NCBI RefSeq assembly: GCF_900290235.1
Contig: NZ_OLMK01000038.1
Span: 30,942 to 94,941 of the forward strand
DNA from: Streptomyces sp. MA5143a
GTDB lineage: Bacteria; Actinomycetota; Actinomycetes; Streptomycetales; Streptomycetaceae
Length of the DNA stretch: 64,000 bases
Direction: 5' to 3'
Shown here: positions 25,875-33,516 of the stretch, piece after piece
How positions within the stretch are numbered: the first letter of the stretch is position 1
Layout: each line of letters starts with the position of its first letter
Notes under the pieces: generated by a model
What the model was told of the DNA's origin: nothing
Databases searched by the model: none
Seen by the model: the letters and a program-made list of their open reading frames with translations, nothing else
Position numbers and translations under genes: made by a program

Positions 25875-26837
25875 TCACGTGGCTCCCAGGGCCGTCTGGA
25901 GCGCCTTGAGATTGGCTTCCTGGACCGAGAAGTAGTCCTTGCCGCGGGACTTCTCGGTGATGCCCTCGATCGGGTCGAGGACGTCGGTCCTCAGCCCGGC
26001 GTCGGCGGCGATGGTCTTCGCGGTCTTGTCGCTGACCAGTGTCTCGTAGAAGACGGTGGTGACGCCGTCGGCCTTCGCCATCTTCTCCAGTGCGCGGACG
26101 CGGGCGCCGCTCGGCTCGGACTCGGGATCGAGGCCGGAGATCGCCTCCTCGACGAGGCCGTAGCGCTCGGCGAGGTAGCCGAAGGCGGCGTGGGTGGTGA
26201 TGAAGACCTTGGTCTTCGTGTTCTTCAGGCCGTTGGCGTACTGGTCGTTCAGCGCGCCGAGCTTCTCGACGACGGCCTCGGTGTTGGTCTTGTACGTGGA
26301 GGCGTGGTCCGGGTCGGCCTTCTCGAAGGCGGCGCCGACGCCCTTGGCGATCTCGGCGTACTTCACCGGGTCGAGCCAGACGTGGGGGTCCTTGCCGGAG
26401 AGTTCCTCGTGCTCGTGGTCGTCGTGCTCGGCGGCGTGCCCGCCGACCTCGTTGCCGTGCTCCTCCAGGGAGGTCAGGGAGGCGGCGTCGATCTTCGTCC
26501 TGATCTCCGACTGGTCGACGGCGTCGTCGACGGCGGGCTGGAGGCCCTTGAGGTACAGAACCGCGTCGGACTCCTGGAGCTGCGCGGTCTGCCGCGCGCT
26601 GATCTCCAGGTCGTGGGGCTCCTGGCCGGGCTCGGTGAGGTTGGTGACGTTCACGTACTTCCCGCCGATCTGCTCGGCGAGGAAGGCCATCGGGTAGAAC
26701 GACGCGACGACGTCGAACTTGTCCGTGTTGCCCGCGGCGGCGCTGTCGGTGGAGCAGGCCGAAAGGGTCGTGAGGCTCAGGGCGGCGACCGCGGTCGCCG
26801 CCGCGGGTATCAGGAGTCGTCGTCGTACTACGTTCAT
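25875..26837 (-). CDS. znuA: Zinc-binding lipoprotein of the ABC importer
   Basis: Cluster A-I metal-binding protein of about 320 residues. The signal peptide ends in a lipobox LSACST, and a histidine/acid-rich loop (HGNEVGGHAAEHDDHEHEEL) typical of zinc-specific members precedes DPHVWLDPVKYAEIA. ATG at 26837 is chosen since the promoter spacing places transcription start on it; ATG at 26846 in frame is the alternative. First gene of znuACB, controlled by two Zur boxes. Confidence 0.93.
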   Translation of the reverse strand: MNVVRRRLLIPAAATAVAALSLTTLSACSTDSAAAGNTDKFDVVASFYPMAFLAEQIGGKYVNVTNLTEPGQEPHDLEISARQTAQLQESDAVLYLKGLQPAVDDAVDQSEIRTKIDAASLTSLEEHGNEVGGHAAEHDDHEHEELSGKDPHVWLDPVKYAEIAKGVGAAFEKADPDHASTYKTNTEAVVEKLGALNDQYANGLKNTKTKVFITTHAAFGYLAERYGLVEEAISGLDPESEPSGARVRALEKMAKADGVTTVFYETLVSDKTAKTIAADAGLRTDVLDPIEGITEKSRGKDYFSVQEANLKALQTALGAT

Positions 26838-26874
26838 GACAGTCATTTTCAGCTTTTCTGGAAACGATTGTCAA
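26837..26874 (-). promoter_or_regulatory. znuA promoter with two Zur boxes
   Basis: TGGAAACGATTGTCA (26859-26873) and TGACAGTCATTTTCA (26837-26851) both match the 15-bp Streptomyces Zur-box pattern TGaaAatGATTttCA, the second in reverse orientation. On the minus strand TTGACA (26874-26869) is followed after 18 bp by GAAAAT (26850-26845). One box covers the -35 and the other the -10 and start codon, so zinc-loaded Zur would block polymerase. Confidence 0.85.
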
Positions 26875-27020
26875 CAAGCCGGTTGGTAAGCCCTGGGTAA
26901 GGCCTATGTCCGTTCTGGCCCCGAACCGATTTGATTGGAGGGCAGCCTCCGCCGGTAACCTGAGGCATTCGCTCTGAAGCGCATCGCTTCGTCGCCCGTC
27001 GTCGTAATGAAGAGAGCACC

Positions 27021-28403
27021 GTGGCCGCCGACAAGATCGACACCATCGTCAGCCTGAGCAAGCGCCGTGGCTTCGTATTCCCGTGCAGCGAGATCTACGG
27101 CGGCCAGCGTGCCGCCTGGGACTACGGACCGCTGGGTGTCGAGCTCAAGGAGAACCTCAAGCGTCAGTGGTGGCGCTACATGGTGACGTCGCGCGAGGAC
27201 GTGGTCGGTCTCGACTCGTCCGTCATCCTGGCCTCCGAGGTCTGGGTCGCCTCCGGCCACGTCGCCACCTTCTCCGACCCGCTCACCGAGTGCACCTCCT
27301 GCCACAAGCGGTTCCGCGCGGACCACCTGGAGGAGGCGTTCGAGGCGAAGAAGGGCCGCCTGCCGGAGAACGGCCTCGCGGACATCAACTGCCCGAACTG
27401 CGGCACCAAGGGCCAGTTCACCGAGCCCAAGCAGTTCTCGGGTCTGCTCTCCACGCACCTCGGCCCCACCCAGGACACCGGCTCGATCGCGTACCTGCGC
27501 CCCGAGACCGCCCAGGGCATCTTCACCAACTTCGCCCAGGTGCAGACCACCTCGCGCAAGAAGCCCCCGTTCGGCATCGCGCAGATGGGCAAGTCCTTCC
27601 GCAACGAGATCACGCCCGGCAACTTCATCTTCCGCACCCGCGAGTTCGAGCAGATGGAGATGGAGTTCTTCGTCAAGCCGGGCGAGGACGAGAAGTGGCA
27701 GGAGTACTGGATGCAGGAGCGGTGGAACTGGTACACCGGCCTGGGTCTGCGCGAGGAGAACATGCGGTGGTACGAGCACCCGAAGGAGAAGCTCTCCCAC
27801 TACTCCAAGCGCACCGCCGACATCGAGTACCGCTTCCAGTTCGGCGGCAACGAGTGGGGTGAGCTGGAGGGCGTCGCCAACCGCACGGACTACGACCTCA
27901 CCGCGCACTCCAAGGCCTCCGGCCAGGACCTCGTCTACTTCGACCAGGAGCTCGGCGAGAAGTACACCCCGTACGTCATCGAGCCCGCCGCCGGTGTCGG
28001 CCGCACGATGCTGGCGTTCCTGCTCGACGCGTACACCGAGGACGAGGCCCCCAACGCCAAGGGCAAGATGGAGAAGCGGACGGTGCTCCGCCTCGACCAC
28101 CGGATCGCCCCGGTGAAGGTCGCGGTCCTGCCCCTGTCCCGCAACCCCGAGCTGTCCCCGAAGGCCAAGGGACTCGCGCAGGCGCTGCGGCAGCACTGGA
28201 ACATCGAGTTCGACGACGCGGGCGCCATCGGGCGCCGCTACCGCCGTCAGGACGAGATCGGTACGCCGTACTGCGTGACCGTGGACTTCGACACGCTCGA
28301 CGACAACGCGGTGACGGTGCGCGAGCGGGACTCGATGAAGCAGGAGCGGGTGTCCCTGGACCAGATCGAGGGGTACCTCGCGGCGCGCCTCATCGGCTGC
28401 TAG
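27021..28403 (+). CDS. glyS: Glycyl-tRNA synthetase
   Basis: Class II homodimeric-type enzyme of 460 residues charging tRNA-Gly. It shows the start DTIVSLSKRRGFVFP, motif 2 around FRNEITPGNFIFRTREFEQM, and motif 3 GVGRTMLAFLLDAY; two CxxC pairs (CTSCH and CPNCG) suggest a bound zinc. Start is GTG with GAAGAGAG upstream. Monocistronic, closed by the hairpin at 28473-28516. Confidence 0.97.
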   Translation: MAADKIDTIVSLSKRRGFVFPCSEIYGGQRAAWDYGPLGVELKENLKRQWWRYMVTSREDVVGLDSSVILASEVWVASGHVATFSDPLTECTSCHKRFRADHLEEAFEAKKGRLPENGLADINCPNCGTKGQFTEPKQFSGLLSTHLGPTQDTGSIAYLRPETAQGIFTNFAQVQTTSRKKPPFGIAQMGKSFRNEITPGNFIFRTREFEQMEMEFFVKPGEDEKWQEYWMQERWNWYTGLGLREENMRWYEHPKEKLSHYSKRTADIEYRFQFGGNEWGELEGVANRTDYDLTAHSKASGQDLVYFDQELGEKYTPYVIEPAAGVGRTMLAFLLDAYTEDEAPNAKGKMEKRTVLRLDHRIAPVKVAVLPLSRNPELSPKAKGLAQALRQHWNIEFDDAGAIGRRYRRQDEIGTPYCVTVDFDTLDDNAVTVRERDSMKQERVSLDQIEGYLAARLIGC

Positions 28404-28472
28404 GTCGTTTATCGCGGGTTGGGGTCCGCCCGGCTCGTGACTTCGGTCGTCTGCGGGTTGTCCGTGGCTGGT

Positions 28473-28516
28473 CGCGCAGTTCCCCGCGCCCCTATCCGGG
28501 GCCGGGGAACTGCGCG
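28473..28516. terminator. Bidirectional hairpin built from the dispersed repeat, copy 2
   Basis: Arms CGCGCAGTTCCCCG (28473-28486) and CGGGGAACTGCGCG (28503-28516) are perfect complements, and an inner GCCCC/GGGGC stem extends them. It lies between the convergent glyS and nuclease genes, 70 and 13 bp from their stops. The left arm is the 20-mer repeat shared with 3721 and 54963. Confidence 0.8.
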
Positions 28517-28528
28517 TTTGCAAGGGCC

Positions 28529-29644
28529 CTAGAGGTCCAGATCCGCGAACAGGGCCGCGTGGTCCGAGGCCTGGTCGATCTTCGAGGTGACCGTGGTGAA
28601 GGACGGGAAGGTCCTGGGGGCCCAGATGCCCCGGCGTTCCACGTCCACATGGGTCACCGTGTCCCACAACTCCGGTGAGAACAGCAGGTAGTCGAGCTTC
28701 TGCTCGTCGTGCTTGCCGGTGCCGTGGGTGCCCGGCAGGACCCCTTCGTAGCTGTCGTGGGTCATCGCCTCGCGCAGGCCCGCGTCGAGGAGGAGCTTGA
28801 CGGGGGCGCTGTCCAGGGAGTCGTTGAGGTCACCGGCGACGACGACACGGGGCGAACGGCCCAACGCCGCCTCGTAGATCTCCCGGACGCGTCGGGCCTG
28901 GGCCTTGCGGCGCCTGTCGTTCTCGGAGGCGCGGCCGAAGCCCTTGCTCTTGAAGTGGTTGCCGAGGATCCACAGCGGTTCGCCCGCGACATCGATCTCG
29001 AACTCGGGGCAGTCCCGGCTGAACACCGGCTGCCCGGACTCGCCCGGGTCGAAGATGTGCGACCGCACGGACGTGATCGGGAACCGGCTGAGGACGCCCA
29101 CGTCGATGCCCCGGTTGTCGTTGCCGTCGACCAGCAGGTTGAACGGGTAGGGGCGGTTGCCCAACGCCGCGCCCAATACCTGGGAGTTGAAGCGGTCCAG
29201 GGTGATGCGGTCCTCCACCTCGACGGTGAGGAGGATGTCCGCGTCGACCTCCGCCATCACCCGGGCGGTGTTCTCCACGGCCTGCCAGCTGAGGTCGCCG
29301 CGCGCCATCTCCGCCCAACCCGCCCACTTCGAGCGGCCCTTGGCGACGATCCGGATGCCGGAGCCGCCCGACTGGCCGACGGTGAACAACTTGGCGCCGC
29401 CCCGTGGCTGGTTGACGAGGAACGGGTGGTCGCCGCCCGCGGCCGGGTCGTGGGCGCCGTGCTTCACGATCAGTTCGGCGATCCGCTCCTTGTCCGCCTC
29501 CTGGTAGATGTCCTTGTCGAGGAGGGCGACCAGTTCGTTGAAGTCGTCCAGGATCTCCTTGCGCCGCTCGGGGTCCTGGAGGCCGAACACCTTCGGCCGG
29601 CGGAAGAGGTTCTCGGCGTTGAACGTGGCGATACGGATCGTCAT
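28529..29644 (-). CDS. Endonuclease/exonuclease/phosphatase family protein
   Basis: Metal-dependent phosphodiesterase-fold protein of 371 residues. Motifs: IATFNAENLF at the N-terminus, a metal glutamate in LLTVEVEDR, VVVAGDLNDSLDSAPV, and the C-terminal DQASDHAALFADL catalytic histidine. No signal peptide, so intracellular. Substrate unknown; DNase, phosphodiesterase and lipid-phosphatase members all share these motifs. ATG at 29644 gives the family-like start MTIRIATFNAENLF. Confidence 0.88.
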   Translation of the reverse strand: MTIRIATFNAENLFRRPKVFGLQDPERRKEILDDFNELVALLDKDIYQEADKERIAELIVKHGAHDPAAGGDHPFLVNQPRGGAKLFTVGQSGGSGIRIVAKGRSKWAGWAEMARGDLSWQAVENTARVMAEVDADILLTVEVEDRITLDRFNSQVLGAALGNRPYPFNLLVDGNDNRGIDVGVLSRFPITSVRSHIFDPGESGQPVFSRDCPEFEIDVAGEPLWILGNHFKSKGFGRASENDRRRKAQARRVREIYEAALGRSPRVVVAGDLNDSLDSAPVKLLLDAGLREAMTHDSYEGVLPGTHGTGKHDEQKLDYLLFSPELWDTVTHVDVERRGIWAPRTFPSFTTVTSKIDQASDHAALFADLDL

Positions 29645-29941
29645 GGGCCCTCCAGGGCGCCGCGCGGCCGATGCCGGGCGCGGTGACCGCGCGCCGACCC
29701 TTCGCATGGTCCGATTGTCGGAGAGGGGATGAACCGTGTCCAACGGAATGTCCGCGTCCCTGACCGGCATCGCCGCCGAGGCCCGCGACCCGGAGGCCTG
29801 TTCGCCACGTACCAGGTCCTGACCGGCGAGAACGTCGAGGCGTCGTGGATCTGGTGGTCCGGGGGCTGCGGGTCTGAGGGGAGGGCCGGAGGCGGCGTGG
29901 GGCGTCCGGTCCAGGGCGCCCGGCGTCTGCGGGACGGGACC
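29645..29941 (+). other. Intergenic region with possible gene debris
   Basis: Short open frames such as GTG-started SNGMSASLTGIAAEARDPEA (from about 29735) stop after about 28 codons and match nothing recognised. It may be degraded coding sequence. No hairpin or RNA gene is clear. Confidence 0.3.
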
Positions 29942-30400
29942 CTAGGCGACGCAGAACTCGTTGCCCTCCGGGTCGTGCATCACCCACCAGTGGCCGGCCG
30001 GGCCCTTGTCCACCTCGTGCAGCCGGGTGGCGCCCAGGGTCTCCAGGCGGGCCACCAGGTCGTCCAGGCCGCCCGGTTCGGCGTGGACGTCGATGTGGAG
30101 GCGGTTCTTCACCGTCTTCGGCTCCGGGACGTCCTGGAAGAGGAGGCGGCGGCCCCGGCCGATACCGGTGAAGGGGTCGTACGGGTCGTCGGGGTGGCGG
30201 ACGGCGGCGTAGCCGCGGAACACGGCGTGGCCGGCGTGCTCGCCGACGGCCTCCTCCGGAAGGTCGCCCGTGGAGCGGAGGTGCGCGATCAGCGCGCTCG
30301 GATCCTCCACCTCGTAGCCCAGCGCGGCGGCCCAGAAATCGGCCAGGGGCTGCGCGTCGCGGGTGTCGATGACCAGTTTCCAGCTCAGTGCGGCAGTCAT
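29942..30400 (-). CDS. VOC (glyoxalase-like) family protein
   Basis: Protein of 152 residues with the paired beta-alpha-beta-beta-beta modules of the VOC superfamily: WKLVIDTRDAQPLADFWAAALGY at the start, NRLHIDVHA in the middle and WWVMHDPEGNEFCV at the end, the last giving a likely metal-ligand glutamate. Activity cannot be assigned; members include dioxygenases and antibiotic-binding proteins. It is divergent from the CGNR regulator, with only 21 bp between start codons, and has no Shine-Dalgarno sequence. Confidence 0.85.
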   Translation of the reverse strand: MTAALSWKLVIDTRDAQPLADFWAAALGYEVEDPSALIAHLRSTGDLPEEAVGEHAGHAVFRGYAAVRHPDDPYDPFTGIGRGRRLLFQDVPEPKTVKNRLHIDVHAEPGGLDDLVARLETLGATRLHEVDKGPAGHWWVMHDPEGNEFCVA

Positions 30401-30424
30401 GTAACCGGTTATAGTGGTTACATG
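30398..30424. promoter_or_regulatory. Palindrome and back-to-back promoters spanning two start codons
   Basis: CATGTAACC (30398-30406) and GGTTACATG (30416-30424) are perfect 9-bp inverted arms with a 9-bp spacer; the outer triplets are the start codons of the two divergent genes. Inside, TATAGT (30410-30415, plus) and TATAAC (30413-30408, minus) are -10 elements 6-7 bases from each ATG. Both mRNAs are predicted to be leaderless, and one bound dimer could control both genes. Confidence 0.75.
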
Positions 30425-31129
30425 CCCTCGTCGTCCACAGCCGCCACACCGGAAGGGGCCCCTTCCGGGCTCCCGGAAGGGCCGGGAATCCCTCTGCGGT
30501 CGTACACCGGCCATGTCTTCCGCTTCGATCCGGGCGCCCTCTGTCTGGAGCTCCTCGTCACCGGGGGCCCCGGCGCCCTCACCCGCTACGAGGTGCTGCA
30601 CACCCCCGAGGACCTGGCCGCCTGGGTCGGCAGGTCACGGCTCACCCCCACTCCGGGCCCCCTGGACCTCACCGACGCCGACGTGGAGCGCGTACGGCGG
30701 CTGCGGGACGCGCTGCTGCGCACGATGGTCTCGCGCCTCCACCCGGGCGGACTGCCCCCGCTGGACATCCCGGCGTCCGGCCCGGCCGACCTGCGCGTCA
30801 TCAACGACGCGGCGGCACGGCCCCCGCTCGCCCCCGCCCTCGGCGAGGACGGCACCCGGCGCTGGTCGCCCGCCCCGGCGAGCGGCGCCCAACTCGCCTC
30901 CACCGTCGCCCGCGACGCCGTCGACCTGCTCACCGGGCCGTACGCGGACCGCGTCCGCATGTGCTCCGGCGAGCGCTGCTATCTGATCTACGTCGACACC
31001 TCGCGGCCCGGCCGCCGCCGCTGGTGCTCCATGGAGCACTGCGGCAACCGCAGCAAGGTGCGTGCCCACCGCGCCCACCGCGCCCACCGCGCGCGCCGCA
31101 CCGATGAGTCCGCCCCGAACGAGGAGTGA
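30422..31129 (+). CDS. CGNR zinc-finger (ABATE domain) regulator
   Basis: Putative transcription factor of 235 residues. The N-terminal part resembles an ABATE-type stress-response domain, and the C-terminus is a CGNR zinc finger: RMCSGERCYLIYVDTSRPG followed by RRWCSMEHCGNRSKV, giving four cysteines. The tail has a short AHR tandem repeat. It likely binds the palindrome over its own start and regulates itself and the VOC gene. It is followed 5 bp later by an SRPBCC gene. Confidence 0.87.
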   Translation: MPSSSTAATPEGAPSGLPEGPGIPLRSYTGHVFRFDPGALCLELLVTGGPGALTRYEVLHTPEDLAAWVGRSRLTPTPGPLDLTDADVERVRRLRDALLRTMVSRLHPGGLPPLDIPASGPADLRVINDAAARPPLAPALGEDGTRRWSPAPASGAQLASTVARDAVDLLTGPYADRVRMCSGERCYLIYVDTSRPGRRRWCSMEHCGNRSKVRAHRAHRAHRARRTDESAPNEE

Positions 31130-31134
31130 TCGCC

Positions 31135-31485
31135 ATGGCCGCCACCGGACTGACCCAGGACGCCGGATGGGAGATCGGTGTCTCCCGCACCCTCGCCCAA
31201 CCGCCGGACACCGTCTGGGAGTTCATCAGCGGACCACGGGGGCTCGCGCTGTGGCTCGGGGCCGGGGCGCGGCTCACCCCCGAGCGCGGCGCCCCGTACA
31301 CCACCGACGCGGGGATCGGCGGCGAGGTACGTGGGTACCGGCCCCGCGAACGCATCCGGGTGACGTACGGCGACACGACCGTCCAGGTCACCGTCTCGGC
31401 CGCCGCCGGGGAACGCGAGCGGCGCAGGGAGCACTGGCGACGCGTGCTGGACCGGGTCGCGGACGCCCTCGACGCACCGGCCTGA
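31135..31485 (+). CDS. SRPBCC (AHSA1-like) protein, shortened
   Basis: Ligand-binding fold protein of 116 residues, beginning VSRTLAQPPDTVWEFISGPRGLALWLG and ending REHWRRVLDRVADAL, both typical of AHSA1/SRPBCC proteins. Usual members are about 140-160 residues; here the strand between TTVQVTVSAA and GERERRREHW, normally around 15-20 residues longer, seems missing. ATG at 31135 is chosen for GAGGAG 8 bases upstream. Probably an operon partner of the CGNR regulator. Confidence 0.75.
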   Translation: MAATGLTQDAGWEIGVSRTLAQPPDTVWEFISGPRGLALWLGAGARLTPERGAPYTTDAGIGGEVRGYRPRERIRVTYGDTTVQVTVSAAAGERERRREHWRRVLDRVADALDAPA

Positions 31486-31498
31486 CCGCCCTGCCGGT

Positions 31499-31723
31499 TC
31501 AGGAGGCCGCGGGGTCCACCGTCGCCTGGTGGGCCTCGGCGAGGTGCTCCTGCGCCTTCAGCCACGGCAGGAACTGCGCGCCCTTGCGCCAGCCGCACGT
31601 GTCGCATCTGATCGTGCGCTGCACACCGGAGCGCTGGACCCGTACGACGTGCTGTCGCCCGTGCTGGTCCCAACGGCTCACCTTGCTCGCGTTGTTCGAG
31701 TTGCCCGACTTGTTCTCCGACAT
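31499..31723 (-). CDS. C2H2-like zinc-finger miniprotein
   Basis: Small 74-residue protein MSENKSGNSNNASKVSRWDQ with a CDTCGW pair and a HLAEAH pair about 20 residues later, a CCHH arrangement that could bind one zinc. GGAG precedes ATG 31723. Convergent with the SRPBCC gene. Similar small proteins are conserved in Streptomyces, and function is unknown. Confidence 0.7.
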   Translation of the reverse strand: MSENKSGNSNNASKVSRWDQHGRQHVVRVQRSGVQRTIRCDTCGWRKGAQFLPWLKAQEHLAEAHQATVDPAAS

Positions 31724-31996
31724 CAGGTCTCCAGCCGACACATCGAGGGTCGTCGGCCTTTCACCGACCGCTGCCCGTCAGGAGTGTGCAGCACGACCAA
31801 CATCAACGGGGTCGATCCGGCCATGAGTTGTCCCACCCGGGCGCCGGTCGGGCCGGGGCGGCGGACCCGTGCCCTCCGTATGCGCTGCCGCCGTGCTCCC
31901 CGCGTGTCGGCCGTGCGGGTACCGCGTGCGAGGATGACCGCTGTTCGAGGACGACGGCTGTTTTGAGACGGTCGGGGCGGCGGAGATTGGGACGCG

Positions 31997-33004
31997 ATGA
32001 TCGGGACGGTGTTCCGTAGCGAGGACGTGCCGGCGGACGACAGGTTCGACCACTGGCGGGAGATGGTCGGCCGGATGCGTTCGCCCAGCGACATCATCAG
32101 CGCCCACACCACCGACTTCTGGGCGGAGTTCCGGCTGATGGAGCTGGGCCCGGTGACCGTGTGGCCCACCTCGTTCCTGCCGACGCGCTACCGGCGCAGC
32201 CAGCGGATGGTGCGCCAGTCCGACCCCGAGCTGTACCACCTGTCGCTGCTGCTGGACGGCGAGTTGACCCTCGACCACGCGGGACGCAGCGGCGCGTTCG
32301 GCGCGTTCGACCTGCACCTCGCGGACAGTTCGCAGCCGTACGACCTCCGGCCGGCGGACGAGCTGCGTCCCGCGCCCGTCCGGGGTGTGGGCGTCGACTT
32401 CCCCAAGTCGCTGCTGCCGCTCCCGCCGCACCGCGTGGGGGAGTTGCTGGGCCGTGGCATTCCGGGCCGGGAGGGCGTCGCCGCGCTGCTGACGGACTTC
32501 CTGCTCGGCCTGGAACGGCAGGCCGACACCCTCGGCCCGGCCGACGCGCCGCGCCTCGGTACGGTCGTCCTCGACCTGGTGTCCGCCGTGCTGGGTCAGG
32601 CGCTGGACGCCGAGGCCGCGCTGCCGCCGGAGACCCGCCAGGAGGCCCTCGCCCGGCGCGTCACCGCGTTCATCCGGCAGAACCTGCACGACCCGGAGCT
32701 GACACCGCCGGTGATCGCGGCCGCGCACCACATCTCCGTCAGCTATCTGCACCGGGTCTTCCAGCAGCACAGCCGGGGCGAGACGGTCGCCGCGTGGATC
32801 CGGGCCCGCCGCCTGGAAGGCGCCCACCGCGACCTCGCCGACCGCTCCCTGCGCACCACCCCGGTCCACGTCATCGCCACCCGCTGGGGCTACCCCCGGG
32901 CCTCCGACTTCACCCGCGCCTTCCGCACCGCGTACGGCGTCCCACCCACGGAATACCGTCACGAGTCCCTGGCGGACCGGGGCCGGCACGGCAACGGCGC
33001 CTGA
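31997..33004 (+). CDS. AraC family transcriptional regulator
   Basis: Regulator of 335 residues. The N-terminal 190 residues form the AraC-ligand-binding type seen in many Streptomyces regulators (start FRSEDVPADDRFDHWREMV). The C-terminal HTH pair is clear: ISVSYLHRVFQQHSRGETVA and WGYPRASDFTRAFRTAYGVPP. No divergent operon partner; the downstream hypothetical gene starts 58 bp later. Target unknown. Confidence 0.9.
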   Translation: MIGTVFRSEDVPADDRFDHWREMVGRMRSPSDIISAHTTDFWAEFRLMELGPVTVWPTSFLPTRYRRSQRMVRQSDPELYHLSLLLDGELTLDHAGRSGAFGAFDLHLADSSQPYDLRPADELRPAPVRGVGVDFPKSLLPLPPHRVGELLGRGIPGREGVAALLTDFLLGLERQADTLGPADAPRLGTVVLDLVSAVLGQALDAEAALPPETRQEALARRVTAFIRQNLHDPELTPPVIAAAHHISVSYLHRVFQQHSRGETVAAWIRARRLEGAHRDLADRSLRTTPVHVIATRWGYPRASDFTRAFRTAYGVPPTEYRHESLADRGRHGNGA

Positions 33005-33062
33005 ACAGCGCCGCCGACCTCACGGCCCCCGGTGGGGGACGCGGTCCGCGTAGGCTCGCGGG

Positions 33063-33446
33063 ATGCATGTGCACCGGCGCTTCGAGAATCCTCCCGCGCT
33101 GCCTCACGGGGTGGTGGCCGAGACGTTGGAGCGGGCCCTGCGTGACCGTTCGGCGGAGGCGGAGGCGGCGAGTGTGCTGGTCGGCACCGCGTTGCACGAC
33201 GACGACGCGGATTTCGTCGAGCACTGGTGCGTGCAGGTCGGGACCCGGGCCGTACCGGGCAGCCCACTGCTCGGACTGGCCGGGCTCTGCCTGGGCCACA
33301 CCGCCCGACGCTTCGGGCGCCTCGGCGACGAGGCCCGCGCCCTGGTGGAGTCACTGGCGGCGCGCGCCGAGGCGGACCCGTCGGACGTGGACGGCCGCGC
33401 CCTCGACGGCTACGACGACGTCCGCAGCTTCCTCCACCTGTGGTGA
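33063..33446 (+). CDS. Hypothetical protein
   Basis: Protein of 127 residues with an all-alpha look, rich in Ala/Asp/Arg, without signal peptide or membrane segment. The segment PLLGLAGLCLGHTARRFGRL suggests one HEAT-like or TPR-like helix pair. It is not recognised. Codon usage is normal for the genome and an ATG start is present. Confidence 0.65.
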   Translation: MHVHRRFENPPALPHGVVAETLERALRDRSAEAEAASVLVGTALHDDDADFVEHWCVQVGTRAVPGSPLLGLAGLCLGHTARRFGRLGDEARALVESLAARAEADPSDVDGRALDGYDDVRSFLHLW

Positions 33447-33488
33447 CACCAGCCCTCCCCAGGAGCGGCGCGCAGCGACGAACCGCAC

Positions 33489-33510
33489 CGCGCCCCACGT
33501 CCGGGGCGCG
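33489..33510. terminator. Hairpin between convergent genes
   Basis: CGCGCCCC (33489-33496) and GGGGCGCG (33503-33510) with a 6-base loop lie between the hypothetical gene and the efflux pump stop. Confidence 0.55.
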
Positions 33511-33516
33511 CCACTT

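Noticed and set aside
26875..27020. T-box riboswitch before glyS
   Set aside because: No T-box sequence, specifier stem or terminator was recognised in the short leader.
31070..31100. Tandem GCCCACCGC repeats as a separate element
   Set aside because: They lie inside the CGNR gene and only encode a short AHR repeat in its basic tail.
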